Source: Ophiura sarsii (Eukaryota > Echinodermata > Ophiuroidea > Amphilepidida > Ophiuridae). From it: a stretch of DNA of 64,000 bases. The position numbers and the translations under genes were made by a program. Shown in pieces: positions 1-12,297 of this stretch; positions within the stretch are counted from its first letter, which is position 1; the number at the start of each line of letters is the position of its first letter. The notes below the pieces were generated by a model. It worked only from the letters and a program-made list of their open reading frames with translations, did not search any database and was not told the DNA's origin. The stretch lies in the NCBI GenBank assembly GCA_035610835.1, contig CM069441.1, positions 88,361,574-88,425,573 of the forward strand. The letters are read 5' to 3'.

Positions 1-1130
1 CCGATGTGTGGTTACTGAGATGTTGAGCAAAATGTGGAAAAGGTCGCAATTTTAATTTTTGATCCCCCAGTATGGCGGCCATATTGGAATTGGCCAATAT
101 GGCTGTGCCAGAAGGCCCAAATGTTGGCATCCATCATAAATCATAAGAGTATGGTATGAGCAACACATGAGCCCAATTAGGTGCTTTTAGAAGAAACTGA
201 ACCAAACCTCCCCTATGATGCCCTTAGCCCCCGTCGTATACTTACGAAGGGTTAGGCCTATACCATGATGAATATCCATCGTAAATGTTGATTGAAACCA
301 ACGTAAGACGCGTCATAAGTTTAAAAACTTGATTTCCATACTAGAATAATATGTTATGATATTCAAGTGAAGGCCCTTGACATCGGAAAAATGTTATGCT
401 GAAAAATGAAAGATCTTCTGTGAGACTGTGATAGTGCGCTGTGATGTGCGAAAATATTGTCCTTCCTTTAAAATAAATCGATGTGTTCTTGATGGATGTT
501 ACACCTTTATGGTCAGCTGTCACTTCCAATTGCACAGTACACGCGTACGTCATATTTCAAATGGATGCCAACACATACACCCATCTCCATGGGAAATTAG
601 ATATTTTCTGTTGTCCCTTTGTGCACAATACAAACCCGAAAAGTAACCAACGTTGCCCGGTAAAATACGTCACCCCCCCCCCAAAAAAAAAGTTGCCGTA
701 AGTTGCCGAAAATTGGCAAAATTCCCAACACGTTGCCGAAAATGGGCAACATTACCCACCATTTATTGAAGTTGGCGAAAAATGCGCAATGTTCACGCAA
801 AATGTTATGAAGTTGCCGAAAGTTTATGATGACAGTTCTGCAATTTACCCACAAAACTTTCTAAGTTACGCAACAAAGTGCAGTGTCCAATTCTTTTGCA
901 ACTAACTAACGGGGGATCATGTTATTATGTGCACTTTTCCGTATTTCCCTCCGGTGACATAGTGTTCAAGCATAAATACTGGAAAGCAAGTATGGTTCAA
1001 GTAAATATTGGAAATAACCTTTCACTATCCCAGTGGGCATTTTTTTTTAAACGTTGTACCAACGTTGTACGTCCCTGGTTTTTTTATAGGTACAACGTCT
1101 TTTTAAAAATATGTTTCTGTTACGTTACAG
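1..1130. other. Intron sequence of copy 1, no gene
   Basis: It aligns to 19419-19637 plus 22152-23183. It contains a GTTGCCGAAAAT-rich stretch at 690-830, present in both copies and so older than the duplication. Nothing coding was recognised. Confidence 0.6.
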
Positions 1131-1196
1131 TCCACCGGATCCCCTGACAGACACCGATATTCTGTTATCATCTATTGCCGGTGTTAGCGTAGGAGT
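1131..1196 (+). CDS. Copy 1 exon 3
   Basis: 66 nt between GTTACAG and GTGAGT. It encodes SPPDPLTDTDILLSSIAGVS and VG. It is in phase with an exon 2 that would lie left of the window. Confidence 0.8.
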
Positions 1197-1368
1197 GTGA
1201 GTATAATAGAAACAATTTTAAATTGTAATTCTTTTAATTTTAACCGCCCCCACCCCACAACAGATAAATTTGACTCATATTAATCTGTTGAAGATCTTTC
1301 GACACAACGATAGGCTCATTCTTATTGTTGGTTCGAATATTTATTCAAATGTAATATTGTCTTTTATT

Positions 1369-1852
1369 CTGGGAGCACGTGTGGTCTAGTGGATAGCATG
1401 CCGGTCTCACGATGCAAAGGTTGTGAGTTCTAGTCCCACTACAGCCAACTTGTTTGTATCCTTGGGCAAGGTACTTAGTCTCAATTGCTTCGTCGACCCA
1501 AGCGAGATTGGGGAGCTGTTAGGGGATATTACAATCTAAGTGCTGATACTGTGTACGCCGTATCGGTACCCTGGTAAATGAAGCGAAATGATTTGTGACG
1601 ATTTCCTAATGGCAGCAAAAACAGTGGTTCGGAAGTCACGTATAAATGGTGGTCCCGTGCATCGGAAGAGCAATACCCGAGCATGTTAAAAGGTTACAGA
1701 CTCTTTCGTTTAGTTTAGGGGATCATCCCGGTCTGTATCTGTTCACACATCTAACGGACCCCAATGGAAATAAGCTAATAAGCTTATTGGGTTATCCAGG
1801 GTCGTAGGACCCAAATAATATCAAATCAAATCAAATCAAATCAAATCAAATC
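1369..1852 (+). mobile_element. tRNA-derived SINE with (AAATC)n tail
   Basis: The tRNA-like head at 1371-1446 has box A TGGTCTAGTGG (1382-1392) and box B GAGTTCTAGTCCC (1425-1437). The body ends in about six AAATC units at 1820-1852. The orthologous site in copy 2 (about 23450) lacks it, so it inserted after the duplication or was precisely absent from copy 2. Confidence 0.8.
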
Positions 1853-2050
1853 ATACCATTTTGTTCTGTTCTCTATCATGATATAACATTGGTATTATAA
1901 TCTCAACTAACCGTTGACTATACATCATTTCATAAATTAGAATTAGAATTTTGTTCATGGAATGTCCTTAAAACATTAGCATTATTGTCTCAACTAACTA
2001 ACCATTGACTATTATACCCTCAATTAAAATTCACCACTTTGATATTCTAG

Positions 2051-2099
2051 AGTGGCGGGAACTCTTAAACAGAATCCGAACCAGCCTATAGTGTTCAAG
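2051..2099 (+). CDS. Copy 1 exon 4 (NPNQP)
   Basis: 49 nt between ATTCTAG and GTAATG. It encodes VVAGTLKQNPNQPIVFK. Confidence 0.82.
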
Positions 2100-3169
2100 G
2101 TAATGTTACGATTACCGTTGCTCTCAATTAACTCGAAGCTAAAGTTAAAAAGTGGATTTTTGCATGTCGAGGGTTGAGCGCCAGAAGGCCTTAACTAAAA
2201 ACAGGCTATTTTGAGATAATTAACTTTGAATATTTGGGACCCATTACAACACACTGTAGCACCAAACTCATACCTCTGATTATAGTTTTAAAAAGTTGTA
2301 TTTTAGTATCACACATACCGTAGTGTTATAATGAACTAGTTATTATTTTCTATTTGAGATAACTTATTACGACAATTAAAGTAACTCACTCATTATGTCA
2401 ATTCAGTGAACACTAGAAGGACGTAAGTCTGAGTTAAGGTCTTCTGGCACTGACTGAAACCTGTTACATTGAGTTGGATTTGGCCAAGTCTTTATGGTTC
2501 TTAAAATCTGTGGGTTATGTGGATGATTTGGGTACCAAAATCTCATTTTGCCCAGAAGTTGATTTACGGCCTTCTGGCTCTCAACCCTCGATGTATCTTT
2601 TGCATGAGTTACTGTTCTTGTATGTCTGTCTGCATTACATTTACATTTGCGTACAGTCACCACGCGATCAAAACTTCTCGAAGTTACTTATGAAATCACT
2701 TGACGATCAATTACTACGGAAGCATCTATGCCATCCTACGACGGGCCTACGACTAAGCGAGATACTATATTTGACAAGTATACTTAATATCGGTGTTATG
2801 TCGACATGTTCAGACAATGTTTCTTACCATGTCGACTTAAACACCTTATTAAGTCGTCATCTTGCCAAGTCAACTTTACAAAAAGGAAATGTCATCCTGA
2901 CGAGATAGGTCATTTTGCCAAGTCGATCGACTTCACATACAGTCGATGTCGTCATGTAGGCCTACGTCGTATGTGTGGCCAATATGCCTATCTGTACCAT
3001 GGTGGAAGTCAGACAACCTACAGCTGTTAATTACTTTTAACACATGTTTGGCATTGTTTGTTTTCGGGAAAAGCCCTGTTGGCACTGCAGTGATGGTAAA
3101 CATGCTGGACTGCACAAGAAATCTTCTTTTTGTATGTAACCAAGTGATACGTTAATTTCACGTTTACAG

Positions 3170-3286
3170 GAGGATCCTAAAAATAAATCTCGAAGTGAAG
3201 ATGCTGCTATTGCATACACATGGAATCATTACATAGCCAATGGAACAGACCAACCTGAATATTTACTACAATTACCAATGACAAAG
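3170..3286 (+). CDS. Copy 1 exon 5
   Basis: 117 nt between TTTACAG and GTAACA. It is identical in protein to copy 2 exon 5 (EDAAIAYTW, LPMTK). Confidence 0.88.
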
Positions 3287-3917
3287 GTAACAAAAATAAA
3301 TAAAAAGTGTCTGTTTTAAACCATGCACATGTTAAGATTCGCGCCAAAACCTCGACTGTTTTGTGGACAAATATTTTTTACTCTGAGACTTTGAACTTTG
3401 TTGTTGTTGGAGATAATAATTTTGGAAATTTCTCACCTTCTAACACAATATTTTTGTTTGAAAAGAATTCGGAGTTGAATTTCTTTTGATACCTAGTCAT
3501 TACTTAAACCAAGTTCTATGAAATGGTCCAAATTGATTCATTCACTTTCCTGCTACATGTAATAGTTTTGAAACATTTTAGAATGATAACTTACTTTTTA
3601 ACAATTAGCATTAGGATAAACATGAACTGGGTTTCTACGGAGATGTTTAAGTGCCACCCCCTTATCATGCTTATTGAGATGTCAAGAAATTGATCTTGTC
3701 ATGATGACATATTTTCGTTAATATGACAACATTATTGCGGTAAATGTTGACATGATGAGCAGATGAGATACGATATCTTCAAAATGTCAATTTATTGAAA
3801 AAGTATCTCCCCGTCCTTATCGATTTAATCATGACTCAAAATACTAATAACTTGGTTAGAAACATTCCACGGGTTTCTGACAACTCTCTTTTCTTTTTAT
3901 ATGTATAATATTTTAAG

Positions 3918-4013
3918 GCGGCAATTCGTGGATTTGATACTATGAGGGACTGGTCACATAAAATACAACCACAAATCAATCTGACTCAGTTTATACCAGC
4001 CGGTGCATCAAAG
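3918..4013 (+). CDS. Copy 1 exon 6
   Basis: 96 nt, ending FIPAGASK before donor GTATGT. It has two substitutions relative to copy 2. Confidence 0.88.
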
Positions 4014-4044
4014 GTATGTACATTCTAGTAATCCTCTGTTTGTA

Positions 4045-4120
4045 GGAGAAATAATGGGGCTGTTGTGGAGCAACGGATAGTGTTTGGCAATACTGATGTT
4101 GTGAGTTCGAGCTCCCTGTG
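4045..4120 (+). repeat. tRNA-like SINE head, old copy
   Basis: TTGTGGAGCAACGGATAGTG followed by GTGAGTTCGAGCTCCC resembles a box A/box B pair. It is also present at about 29685-29757, so it predates the duplication. Confidence 0.45.
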
Positions 4121-4453
4121 GTGAACGTAATGTGCTTCTGAACATTTATTAATGTTGCTTAATAATCGCGTCTCAAACCTAGAGGAAAATAGATGTATCA
4201 CCATTTAATGGAAAAGCAAAACAGACTCGCTTTGTGGCGAATCTTTCCAGTAATGTTAGATGAGGAGTCTGGCCATCGTGAACGAAAGAGAAAATGGATT
4301 CTCAGCTTTAGAACAGCAGAAGTGATTTTCCTGAAATCACATCAGCTACAAGACAGCACTCAAGTCATATCTCTTTTAATTGGTTTGATGCAGTGACTTT
4401 TTTTTAATTACAATGATTTCTTGAGTAGTGACCTATATTATACAATTATCTTA

Positions 4454-5761
4454 TGGGCTCCTCACATGTATCCGTGTGAGCTGGGCGGCCCCTTACCGTG
4501 TGAAAAATGGGTGCGAACGGCGGCACACACGGTGGGCCGTTTCCCGTCCGTTACACGTTCAGGGGACTTTGCCGGCCATCGGAGTTTTGAGCATGTTCAA
4601 AACTCCTGCGGGTGAGTAAAAGCGGCGGCGAACGATGAGAGCCCGGTATGAGGACGGTATAAGGACGGCGCACCCGTTTCGCACCCGTTTCTCGCCCGTT
4701 CGCAGGGCGGTGATGAACGGTGGTGGACGTAGACCATCATCAGCGATGGGCTGCGAACGGGCGCATGCCAACTGGTTAACCGTTCACAGAACGGACTCTC
4801 ACAATAAGTGAATAAGGCAAAAACTAAAACCAAAAAACCAAAACATGTTTAGCGTCTGGACTATTTCAAAAAAAGAAATCCTGAGGAGGCCCTTCAAGGC
4901 GGAATAGACCCGGTATAGAGGTGGTATGCACACGGTGACTGGACACGGTGAGAACGGTAAGCTAGAACTGTATGAGGCCGGTGAGCCCGGTACCAGGCCG
5001 GTGATAACCCGGTACAGACTCGGTGTAGAACGGTATCGACTGAGGAACCGGTGAGGTGTTATGCACCCGGTGAGAACGGTAAGCTACAAATGTATGAGGA
5101 CGGTGAGCCCGGTACCCGGCCGGTGAGGACGCAGTATATAAAGGTATGGACCCGGTGACCACACCAAAAAAATCAATGCGCCCGTTGACATTTGTTAAAT
5201 AATTGTTTTGACTCTGGGTTTTTTGTTAGATGGTATAAGGTGGCCGCCTACCACCTCCTCCCTGCGAACGGGCGCAAAACAGGTGTGCCGTCTTTAACCG
5301 TCCTCAAACCGCGCCGCCGCTTTTACTCACCCGACAGGAGTTTTGAGCATGCTTAAAATTCCTGCCGGGCGCGGAGGGTGTACCGCCGTCTGCACCAATT
5401 TGTCACACGGTAAGGGTTCGGCCAGGTTACACGGATACATGTGAGTAATACAGAGATTCCCGGAATTTAAGTGAAGCGGCGAGATTGAGCGCTCAGCTTA
5501 CAAAGGGCGTTTGGTGACGTTACCAAGGCGGTTTGGCCGGTACCCAGGCGTTCCAGCCGGTAAGGACCTGGTGAGGAGGTGATATGAGCCCGGTTCCAGG
5601 CTGATGAGGACCCGGTATAGAACGGTATGAACCCGGTTACAAAAAAAAATCAATGCGACCGTTGACATTTTTTGCTGATTGTTCACCGTGTTGGACTCTG
5701 TTATTTTTCTATAAGACGGTTAGGGGCCACCCAGCTCACACGGATACATGTGAGGGGCCCA
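4454..5761. mobile_element. Non-autonomous TIR element, PIF/Harbinger-like (TTA target site)
   Basis: The ~40-bp inverted ends begin TGGGC(T/C)CCTCACATG and are flanked by TTA on both sides. Inside, arms at about 4461-4640 and 5290-5445 are inverted relative to each other, and 4900-5160 is rich in short ACCCGGT/ACGGTGAG repeats. No transposase is visible. It is absent from copy 2. Confidence 0.68.
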
Positions 5762-5952
5762 TTATATCGTGGATGTCCAACTCATTGCATGCACCGTGTT
5801 ACCGTGTTACTATATATTACGAAACGTGTGTGTCTCCTTTCTGAAAATCTTAATCGCAGTTATAATTTTCACGGCAAGATGGCAACTAATCCGCTACATG
5901 GATAATCTCTAGTATTGACACGTATTAAATTTGTTGCATTTATCATTTATAG

Positions 5953-6042
5953 CGTGGATGGGCAACGTGGCTGACAGGTGTTGTAGACAAGAGAGTCGTT
6001 GCAATGGTTCCTATTGTTCTAGATGCACTGAACTTTGTAGAG
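5953..6042 (+). CDS. Copy 1 exon 7
   Basis: 90 nt encoding RGWATWLTGVVDKRVVAMVP and on to LNFVE, with one substitution relative to copy 2. Confidence 0.88.
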
Positions 6043-6360
6043 GTAATGTATCAAATAAAGATGTGGTGTCACAGCGCGTGCGGGTCTGCGTATTATTCGT
6101 CATCCTCCACGGAATTTGCATTATACCTGGTGAAAATTCCATGCAGGGATATAGCAAAATTATACGTGTATTACCCCGAGCATTATTTAAAAAAACAATA
6201 TTTGAAAAAATTATTTGAAAAATGGCAACATTTTAACAGATTTTTACATGCTGCATGTAGGCCTACTTAGTGTCATTTGAAGAAGGATAAGAAAGGTCCG
6301 TCCGCTCGTAGAATTATTCATCATGTTCATTGTAACGAATGTTTCATGACTTTATTACAG

Positions 6361-6490
6361 AATTTGCATCACCATTACCGCTCATTGGCTGGATGGACTT
6401 TCGCGTTTAAAGATTATTATGAGGAAGATATAACAGACAACTTAGATGACGAAAACACACAAAAAATGGCCGACATCATTGACCCATTCG
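6361..6490 (+). CDS. Copy 1 exon 8
   Basis: 130 nt, acceptor ATTACAG, donor GTACGT. Its protein is identical to copy 2 exon 8. Confidence 0.88.
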
Positions 6491-7249
6491 GTACGTAGGT
6501 GTAAACCATTGGGTATTGGCGTTAGCCATTACATCAGTGTCCCCATCTGTTAACTACAGGCCCAAATATAAGGGGTTCATATCTTTTTTATCCCATAAAT
6601 GAGATATATAGAGGGTGTGTAGTATATCGTACTATTCTTGTATTCGTAGCTATAACTAAAATGTCCTTTCCTGCGGTAGGCTAATTCAGTGGTGGTTCCT
6701 CCGTTAAAAAGCAATAACAGTCAATGTACGACGGACTGGTGTAGGCCTATGTTGTAAGCGACAAAGGTTTCGCGGACACCTTGTTCATTGGTGTGCCCAG
6801 TGAGTTGATTTTGGGCGATAATCACCAGTGTGAATCTACAAACTGAAAAGTCAGCCTAATATTAATACATTTGACCCATAGTCCTCCAAGAATCCCGGGT
6901 TAGTTAGAAGGTTTCTGGGCACGAACACCCTAATTCCCCATTACTTGATCTGAGGGAAATCCTTGGTGTAAGACATTCGTAAGTTAGTCTAGCGTCAAGG
7001 CCCCATTACGGAATAAAGCTGTATAATCCGTTAATCCTTCAATAGAGGATTTTGTGCTAAGTTATTACACCAAGTATAAACCTAAAGATGTGGGCCAAAC
7101 TCACAAAATGGACTTCAGAAACCTGGTTATGCTACTAAAAGATTGGGGAAAAGATGTCTTAATTACTATGTACTGGACTTTTCCCAACACCAAGGAGGCT
7201 TGATTGATATTGAATCATGTTAAACCAGTGTTCATTCTCCGTTTAATAG

Positions 7250-7367
7250 TTTACCGTGATCGACTGACGATGCCAAAATATGTTATAAGCGGAAGTAACG
7301 ACCAGTTCTTCTTGCCGGATGATTCTCATTATTATTTCGATCAAATGCAAGGACCAACATATATGAG
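7250..7367 (+). CDS. Copy 1 exon 9
   Basis: 118 nt with GSNDQFF intact. It reads MQGPTYM where copy 2 has MKGPKYM. Confidence 0.88.
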
Positions 7368-7464
7368 GTATGTAGGAATTAAATGACTGTGAATAGAATA
7401 GCCAAGGTATCTTTCATGACTATCTTGATGAACATATGTGAAATTTTCATTAAGTGTAACACAT

Positions 7465-8664
7465 CGGCCGAGTGCACCAATGACGGGTAGCTGAAGAATA
7501 GCGCTACCTCGCTAGTAACTGAGGCGTAACCCAAAATGTTGAGAGCGCCAATGCGGGGTAAGCTACTAGGCTAGTAACTGGCGGGTTATTTACGCTAAAT
7601 GTTATACCTGACCGGACCCAAGAGTAAATTGGGGCATAACGTTTTATGCCACAAGTCAGTCGATTCTAGCAGTATAGCGTACATTTATTGTGAACATTGA
7701 AGGGGATGATTCGCTGATGCTGAAGAACCAATTGCACTTGCATGCCCAGGGGGTGTCTATTTGAAGTGGAATGTGACCCCTCATAAGCTGAAAGATTTTT
7801 ATATTTTTGAAAATCCATTCATGCAATTTGGTGATTTTTTAAGTCAAAATTTAGATCAATTCCTTTTGCCCATTCAAACACTAATCGCACCGACTTTGGG
7901 TCATATTTTGACCAAAATGTACTAATTGTCCAAGGGTCTTAAATAATGACTAAATACATAAATTTATTATTGTTTTTATTAATTAAAAACTGATAAACCA
8001 AGTTTCAACATTTTTGTGAGTGGAAGGGTAGAAAAAGAAAAAAAAGGATATCGTGCCGCGCGTGGTCTGGGAATCGAACCGGGGTTCCGCGATTAACAAG
8101 CGTAGGACACGGTGTCCACGCCACGGAGGTATTTGTGTTAAGAGATGTGTTATAATTGTATGTAATTGTTTCCATCGGGTGCTTGTGTTTTTCATTAAAA
8201 TTGTGCTTTTTGGTGCAATGTTTATATGTGCCCCTCGCCCAAAATATGTTTGTAATGTCATGATAGTCCTTATTTTTGAAAAAGTGATAAACAAACTTCG
8301 AAATTTTTGGCCATAAAATGGCATCATTTTTTTCCGGATCGCAGTCCGACTCCACGTGTTTCTTGATTTACACTCACCTATGACCTAGCGAGTGACGACA
8401 CGTTTTTAATATTACGGAGGACCATCCACGTCAGAATTTTACAGTAAACTATAGGTTAACACTTGGCATATGCGACACTTGATTTTGTAAGGGGACGATG
8501 CTGATTAATGTGGATATTTACCTCGCTAGTAGCTATTCTGGTGTTACTCGCCAATTATGCTCTAAGAATTACATCGTTAGTAAGTTATGCTACAGTTAGA
8601 GCATAACTACTAGGGAGGTAGCTTACCTCCCTATTAAGTTACCCGTCATTGGTGCACTCGGCCG
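7465..8664. mobile_element. 1.2-kb TIR element (CGGCCGAGTGCACC family) in copy 1
   Basis: The ends are perfect ~25-bp inverted repeats starting CGGCCGAGTGCACCAATGAC. The orthologous place in copy 2 (about 34350) lacks it. The same element is found inverted elsewhere in copy 2 at 30293-31484. No transposase ORF was recognised. It contains a tRNA-like segment near 8062-8128. Confidence 0.8.
8062..8128 (-). repeat. tRNA-like segment inside TIR element
   Basis: The reverse complement reads GCTTGTTAATCGC (Asn-GUU-like anticodon loop) then CCCCGGTTCGATTCCC (box B). Arms are imperfect, so it is not a functional tRNA. A more decayed version is at about 30830-30890 in the inverted copy. Confidence 0.45.
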
Positions 8665-8946
8665 TATAAAGTTTCCCTCTTTGGATATGTTCGCTATATA
8701 TATGTTCTGTTAGATTGAAAATGTGGTGGTCGCACCCGGTGGTGGCAGTAGTAGCGAGGAAGGGTCTTCAATCAGGGAGGGGAGGGCATTACCGACTATC
8801 TTTTATTAATACACATAGAGTGGGCGTGGGCGAGCCTTCCGGAAAATGCCTCCCTCTAGTTACGCCACTGGGCTTTGAATTTGAATTTCGTCTTAATCAC
8901 AATAGGAAAAATCTTGTTTTCTTCTTCTATCGTTCTGTTCATATAG

Positions 8947-9034
8947 AATTGTACCAAACGCTGAGCATTCAATGACGTTGCACTACAGATCACTGTTGAA
9001 GTCATTACAAGCATTTACTTTGTCTATCAAACAG
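8947..9034 (+). CDS. Copy 1 exon 10
   Basis: 88 nt with NAEHS intact. It has four substitutions relative to copy 2 in the HYRSLLKSLQAFTLSIKQ part. Confidence 0.88.
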
Positions 9035-9586
9035 GTAGGTATATAGGATAGATGTAAAGCCTTTAAACAGTGCATATTCCTGGAGCGTGGGTGACAAATG
9101 GGTGCATGAGAAACGAATACACCCAACACTTTGACATTTTTGTTTAAAAAGGTCAACATTAAGGTAATCTTGTGGAAACCTTGAATTCTCCCCGAAAGTA
9201 TGGTAATTCAAAGTGATTTTAAAATTAAATCAAAATTTTGCGATTGTTTGGGGAAAAAGGGGAAATGAAATATTCGATAATATAGGGATCCTCTTTGCCT
9301 TTGGCCAAGTATTTCGCCGGTTGTTCGATAGACCACCAGAATTTTTCATCTTTCTTACGATCGTGTGTCGGCTTGACCAGTGGAATTATTCTCAATTGTT
9401 TAAATAATAATATCATCCATTCCACAAACATTTCGCAAACAGGCTACATGTAATACGAATCGGAGTTTAACTAAATGGTATATTAATTTTAAGTAGGACG
9501 TTGTTTAACAAAAATAAACGGAAATTATGTAATACCATTTCTGCAATATTATCGAGAAATGTGTGTGGTTCATTTTGTTTCAACAG

Positions 9587-9625
9587 AACTGGAAGTTACC
9601 TGAGTTAAGTTGGAAACTATATGAG
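9587..9625 (+). CDS. Copy 1 exon 11
   Basis: 39 nt encoding NWKLPELSWKLYE between CAACAG and GTGAGT. Confidence 0.85.
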
Positions 9626-10152
9626 GTGAGTTGTTTCCTGCTAATTCGTATTGTGTCTATACCCGCCCGCCCATCCATTGTATAAAGCCAACACCCATCA
9701 GTGGAAAGCCCAAATTGTGTTTAATTTGTCGTTCCGATGGAAACACACACTCACTTGGGTCCTGTTGGGATCCGTCTCAAATCGTACTGAAAATACAGAT
9801 AAAGAGGCATAATTTTGAAAGCATACGAAAATATAAGAAAGAACACACATCCTATGAAGCTTGTAAGATAAAATAGAGAGAGAGAGTAAAGAAGTGTTAG
9901 AGTAATTATGATTCAATCTGAACTCTGTTCATAATCTTCTTCAATATTCAGAATTTGCCACAATTTCCATCAGTAGAAGTCCTTGGAAAATCAGTTGGTC
10001 TGAGAGAGGAGTGTTAAGTTTTACCAACAAAAATGCAATTAACTAACACACTAGACGTTGGGCGATATCAATCACGGAGTCTATGACTCTATTATGATAT
10101 CCAGCAGTACTCAATGTCAACTGGAAACACCACAAATACCCATGCAATTGTA

Positions 10153-10425
10153 TGGTGATTTCCCCAAAATAAGCCAGAAGATTCAGAAGAAACTAACACG
10201 GTTTGCTGGCCACTGTTTCAAGCGAGGAGCCAGTATCCAAACTGGTGCCATGGATCCCCAAGCATGGCAAAAGAAAACCGGGAAGACATGCCCTGACATT
10301 TATCGACATTCTCAAGTAAGACACTGGATTGGACATCTGTAACATAAAGGCAGCAATGAAAGACCGAAAAGTGTGGAGAGCCATCGTTGATCGGGGACAA
10401 CACCCGAGTAAGCATGATGTCCCGA
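10153..10425 (+). pseudogene. LINE C-terminal relic in intron 11 of copy 1
   Basis: Conceptual reading across a frameshift gives RFAGHCFKR, then PKHGKRKPGR, LTFIDILK, AAMKDRKVWRAIVDRG. This is the C-terminal tail typical of non-LTR retrotransposons. A stop interrupts it. It is shared with copy 2 (36090-36350). Confidence 0.6.
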
Positions 10426-10523
10426 AAGTTAATAGTTCGAGTCAGTCATCTACTGATGACTTGTTGAAACTGCAAATTAAAAGACTTGTTTTTTTTCTCT
10501 ATATGATTATGCCGATTTATTAG

Positions 10524-10612
10524 AACGCTACACATGGTATAATTGACTTCTCAACGGACCAAACACCCATCGAGATCCAATCATGGAAAGCAAGATCGTT
10601 CCAACGAGGAAG
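10524..10612 (+). CDS. Copy 1 exon 12
   Basis: 89 nt with two substitutions relative to copy 2. It ends in phase 2 and has no in-phase partner downstream because exon 13 is missing. Confidence 0.78.
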
Positions 10613-10960
10613 GTAAAAAAGAAAGAAAACACCTCAGAAACGCTATATAACCAAAGTGAACGTTCCGTTAAAATATGTATATTGCCTATTCATATTCGGT
10701 AGTCTCTAAATTCTGGTAAGATAATTTGTAATTTCAAAATTGAAACATATTTGGATAGATAACACTTGCAGAATCAGTTTCGATCAAACATAGGCGTATC
10801 CCAAATTTGTTGCGCCTTGATCATAGCATGAGCTAAAAAACACGAACATGGATTTGGTTTGCATCTATAATATCATGAATATTACACAAGTGGTTTGGTC
10901 AATGTTTTTAACAGTTCTCTCTGCAGGCACACAACTTGACAAAACAACTGTGGCAATCGG

Positions 10961-11333
10961 TTAAAGGTATATTATGTGATCTTTCCAGGGAATGCCCTCA
11001 ACATCGAAAAAAAAGATTTTCTTGCAGATTTACATTTCTGATCATAAATCGTACATGCATTCCAAGTTACAGGGCGATACGATTCTTAATTACTTCAAAA
11101 TCATGGTTTAGAGTGAAAATAAACTGTCGGGATAACACCGACAGTTTATATTTTCACTCTAAATTCACTCTAAAACCATGATTTTGAGGTAATTAGGAAT
11201 CGCATCGCTCTGTATCTTGAAATGTATGTACGATTTATGATCAGAAATGTAAATCTGCAACAAAATCTACATTCTAAAAAAAAATCATGAATAGAGGGCG
11301 CTCTCTGGAAAAGATCACATAATATGCCTTTAA
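10961..11333. mobile_element. Foldback MITE with TTAA target-site duplication
   Basis: The ends are AAGG(T/C)ATATTATGTGATC in inverted orientation, flanked by TTAA at 10961-10964 and 11330-11333. Copy 2 has a single TTAA at 37557-37560, an empty site. The two ~170-bp arms are complementary around a short centre (AAACTGTCGG...CCGACAGTTT). The TSD fits piggyBac or Kolobok-type mobilisation. Confidence 0.85.
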
Positions 11334-11504
11334 GACAACTTGCCGCCAAATGTATTGAAATTCTGCAATTTGTTTATCACGATAGTGTCATTTGACTCAT
11401 TTTTTCATTGCGAATAATTTTACAAGTATAAATAAAGTCATGTAGATGTTAAAAGTACCCTAAGATAATAATACATTATGACGTTTTGCACTATTCCTGA
11501 CGCG

Positions 11505-11815
11505 CTCTAGAACACATTGGTGTTCCCAAACTGTTACAGAAAAGGTGTTAAGAAAGGTGTAAGAAAGGTGTTCCTTTGTTTAACACGGTGTTCAAAATAG
11601 AACACGTTCAATTTTCAGCTGACTTAATCCTGTAATGATAATATTAATTTTGATGTTTTTCAAATATTTGTGGATATAGGATACTATTTAAATAAGAGAA
11701 AACTGATAATATGTGTAAATATTTTCAATATAAAAGTTTAAAATCATAGAACACCAATTGGTGTTAATAGCCAGAACACCTTTTGAGGCGTCCATCTTTT
11801 TTACAGTGAATTAAG
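11505..11815. mobile_element. Repeat at the exon 13-14 deletion junction of copy 1
   Basis: AT-rich stretch with recurring AACACC / GGTGTT words near both ends (AGAACACATTGGTGTTC; AGAACACCAATTGGTG). It replaces about 1.2 kb that in copy 2 contains exons 13 and 14. Class not determined. Confidence 0.45.
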
Positions 11816-12297
11816 ATATTCAGTCAGTCTACCAGCTCAAATTGATCAATGGGGATTAGACACAATCTCTGTTAAGAATCCTCATAGTTGTCATTGGTAA
11901 CTGTTTGTATAATATTTATATTCTAGATATGATATGGCTCTTATCGCAGGGTCAAAGTTGTTAAACTTTAAGGCAAGATACATCTAATGCAATTTAGGCC
12001 AAATGTGGATCTCCATGATCGTCCCTCCATGCGTAGACAGCTATTTTTATATTGTTGGGGGACAGAGAGGTTACTGTACTACCATTAAGAGCTTTCTTGT
12101 GTTTTCTCTCGTGGCATCCACTGACAGGGTGTTTTTAACAGATCAAATGCCACATGTCTCAGATCCATTCAACCATTTAAATTATACTAAATAATGAATA
12201 TTATCATATTACAGATCAATTTTGAGTTCAGGCAATACTATACTGCATTGATAACATCAAAATATGATTTCTTTCTTATGTCTTTGTTCTTACACAG

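Noticed and set aside
2474..2908. 144-codon ORF, also at 25114-25581
   Set aside because: Intron sequence shared by both units, with different frames and lengths; reflects AAGTCGAC-rich repeat DNA, not a gene.
5594..5640. Possible hammerhead ribozyme (CTGATGAGG)
   Set aside because: The downstream GAAAC box and closing stems are absent.
9960..10020. Extra exon of copy 1 after AATATTCAG
   Set aside because: The phases do not fit, it runs into a stop, and copy 2 does not preserve the frame; exon 12 at 10524 joins exon 11 perfectly without it.
10927..10960. Candidate small exon after CTCTGCAG
   Set aside because: In the phases needed to join neighbouring exons it is out of frame or stopped in one of the copies.
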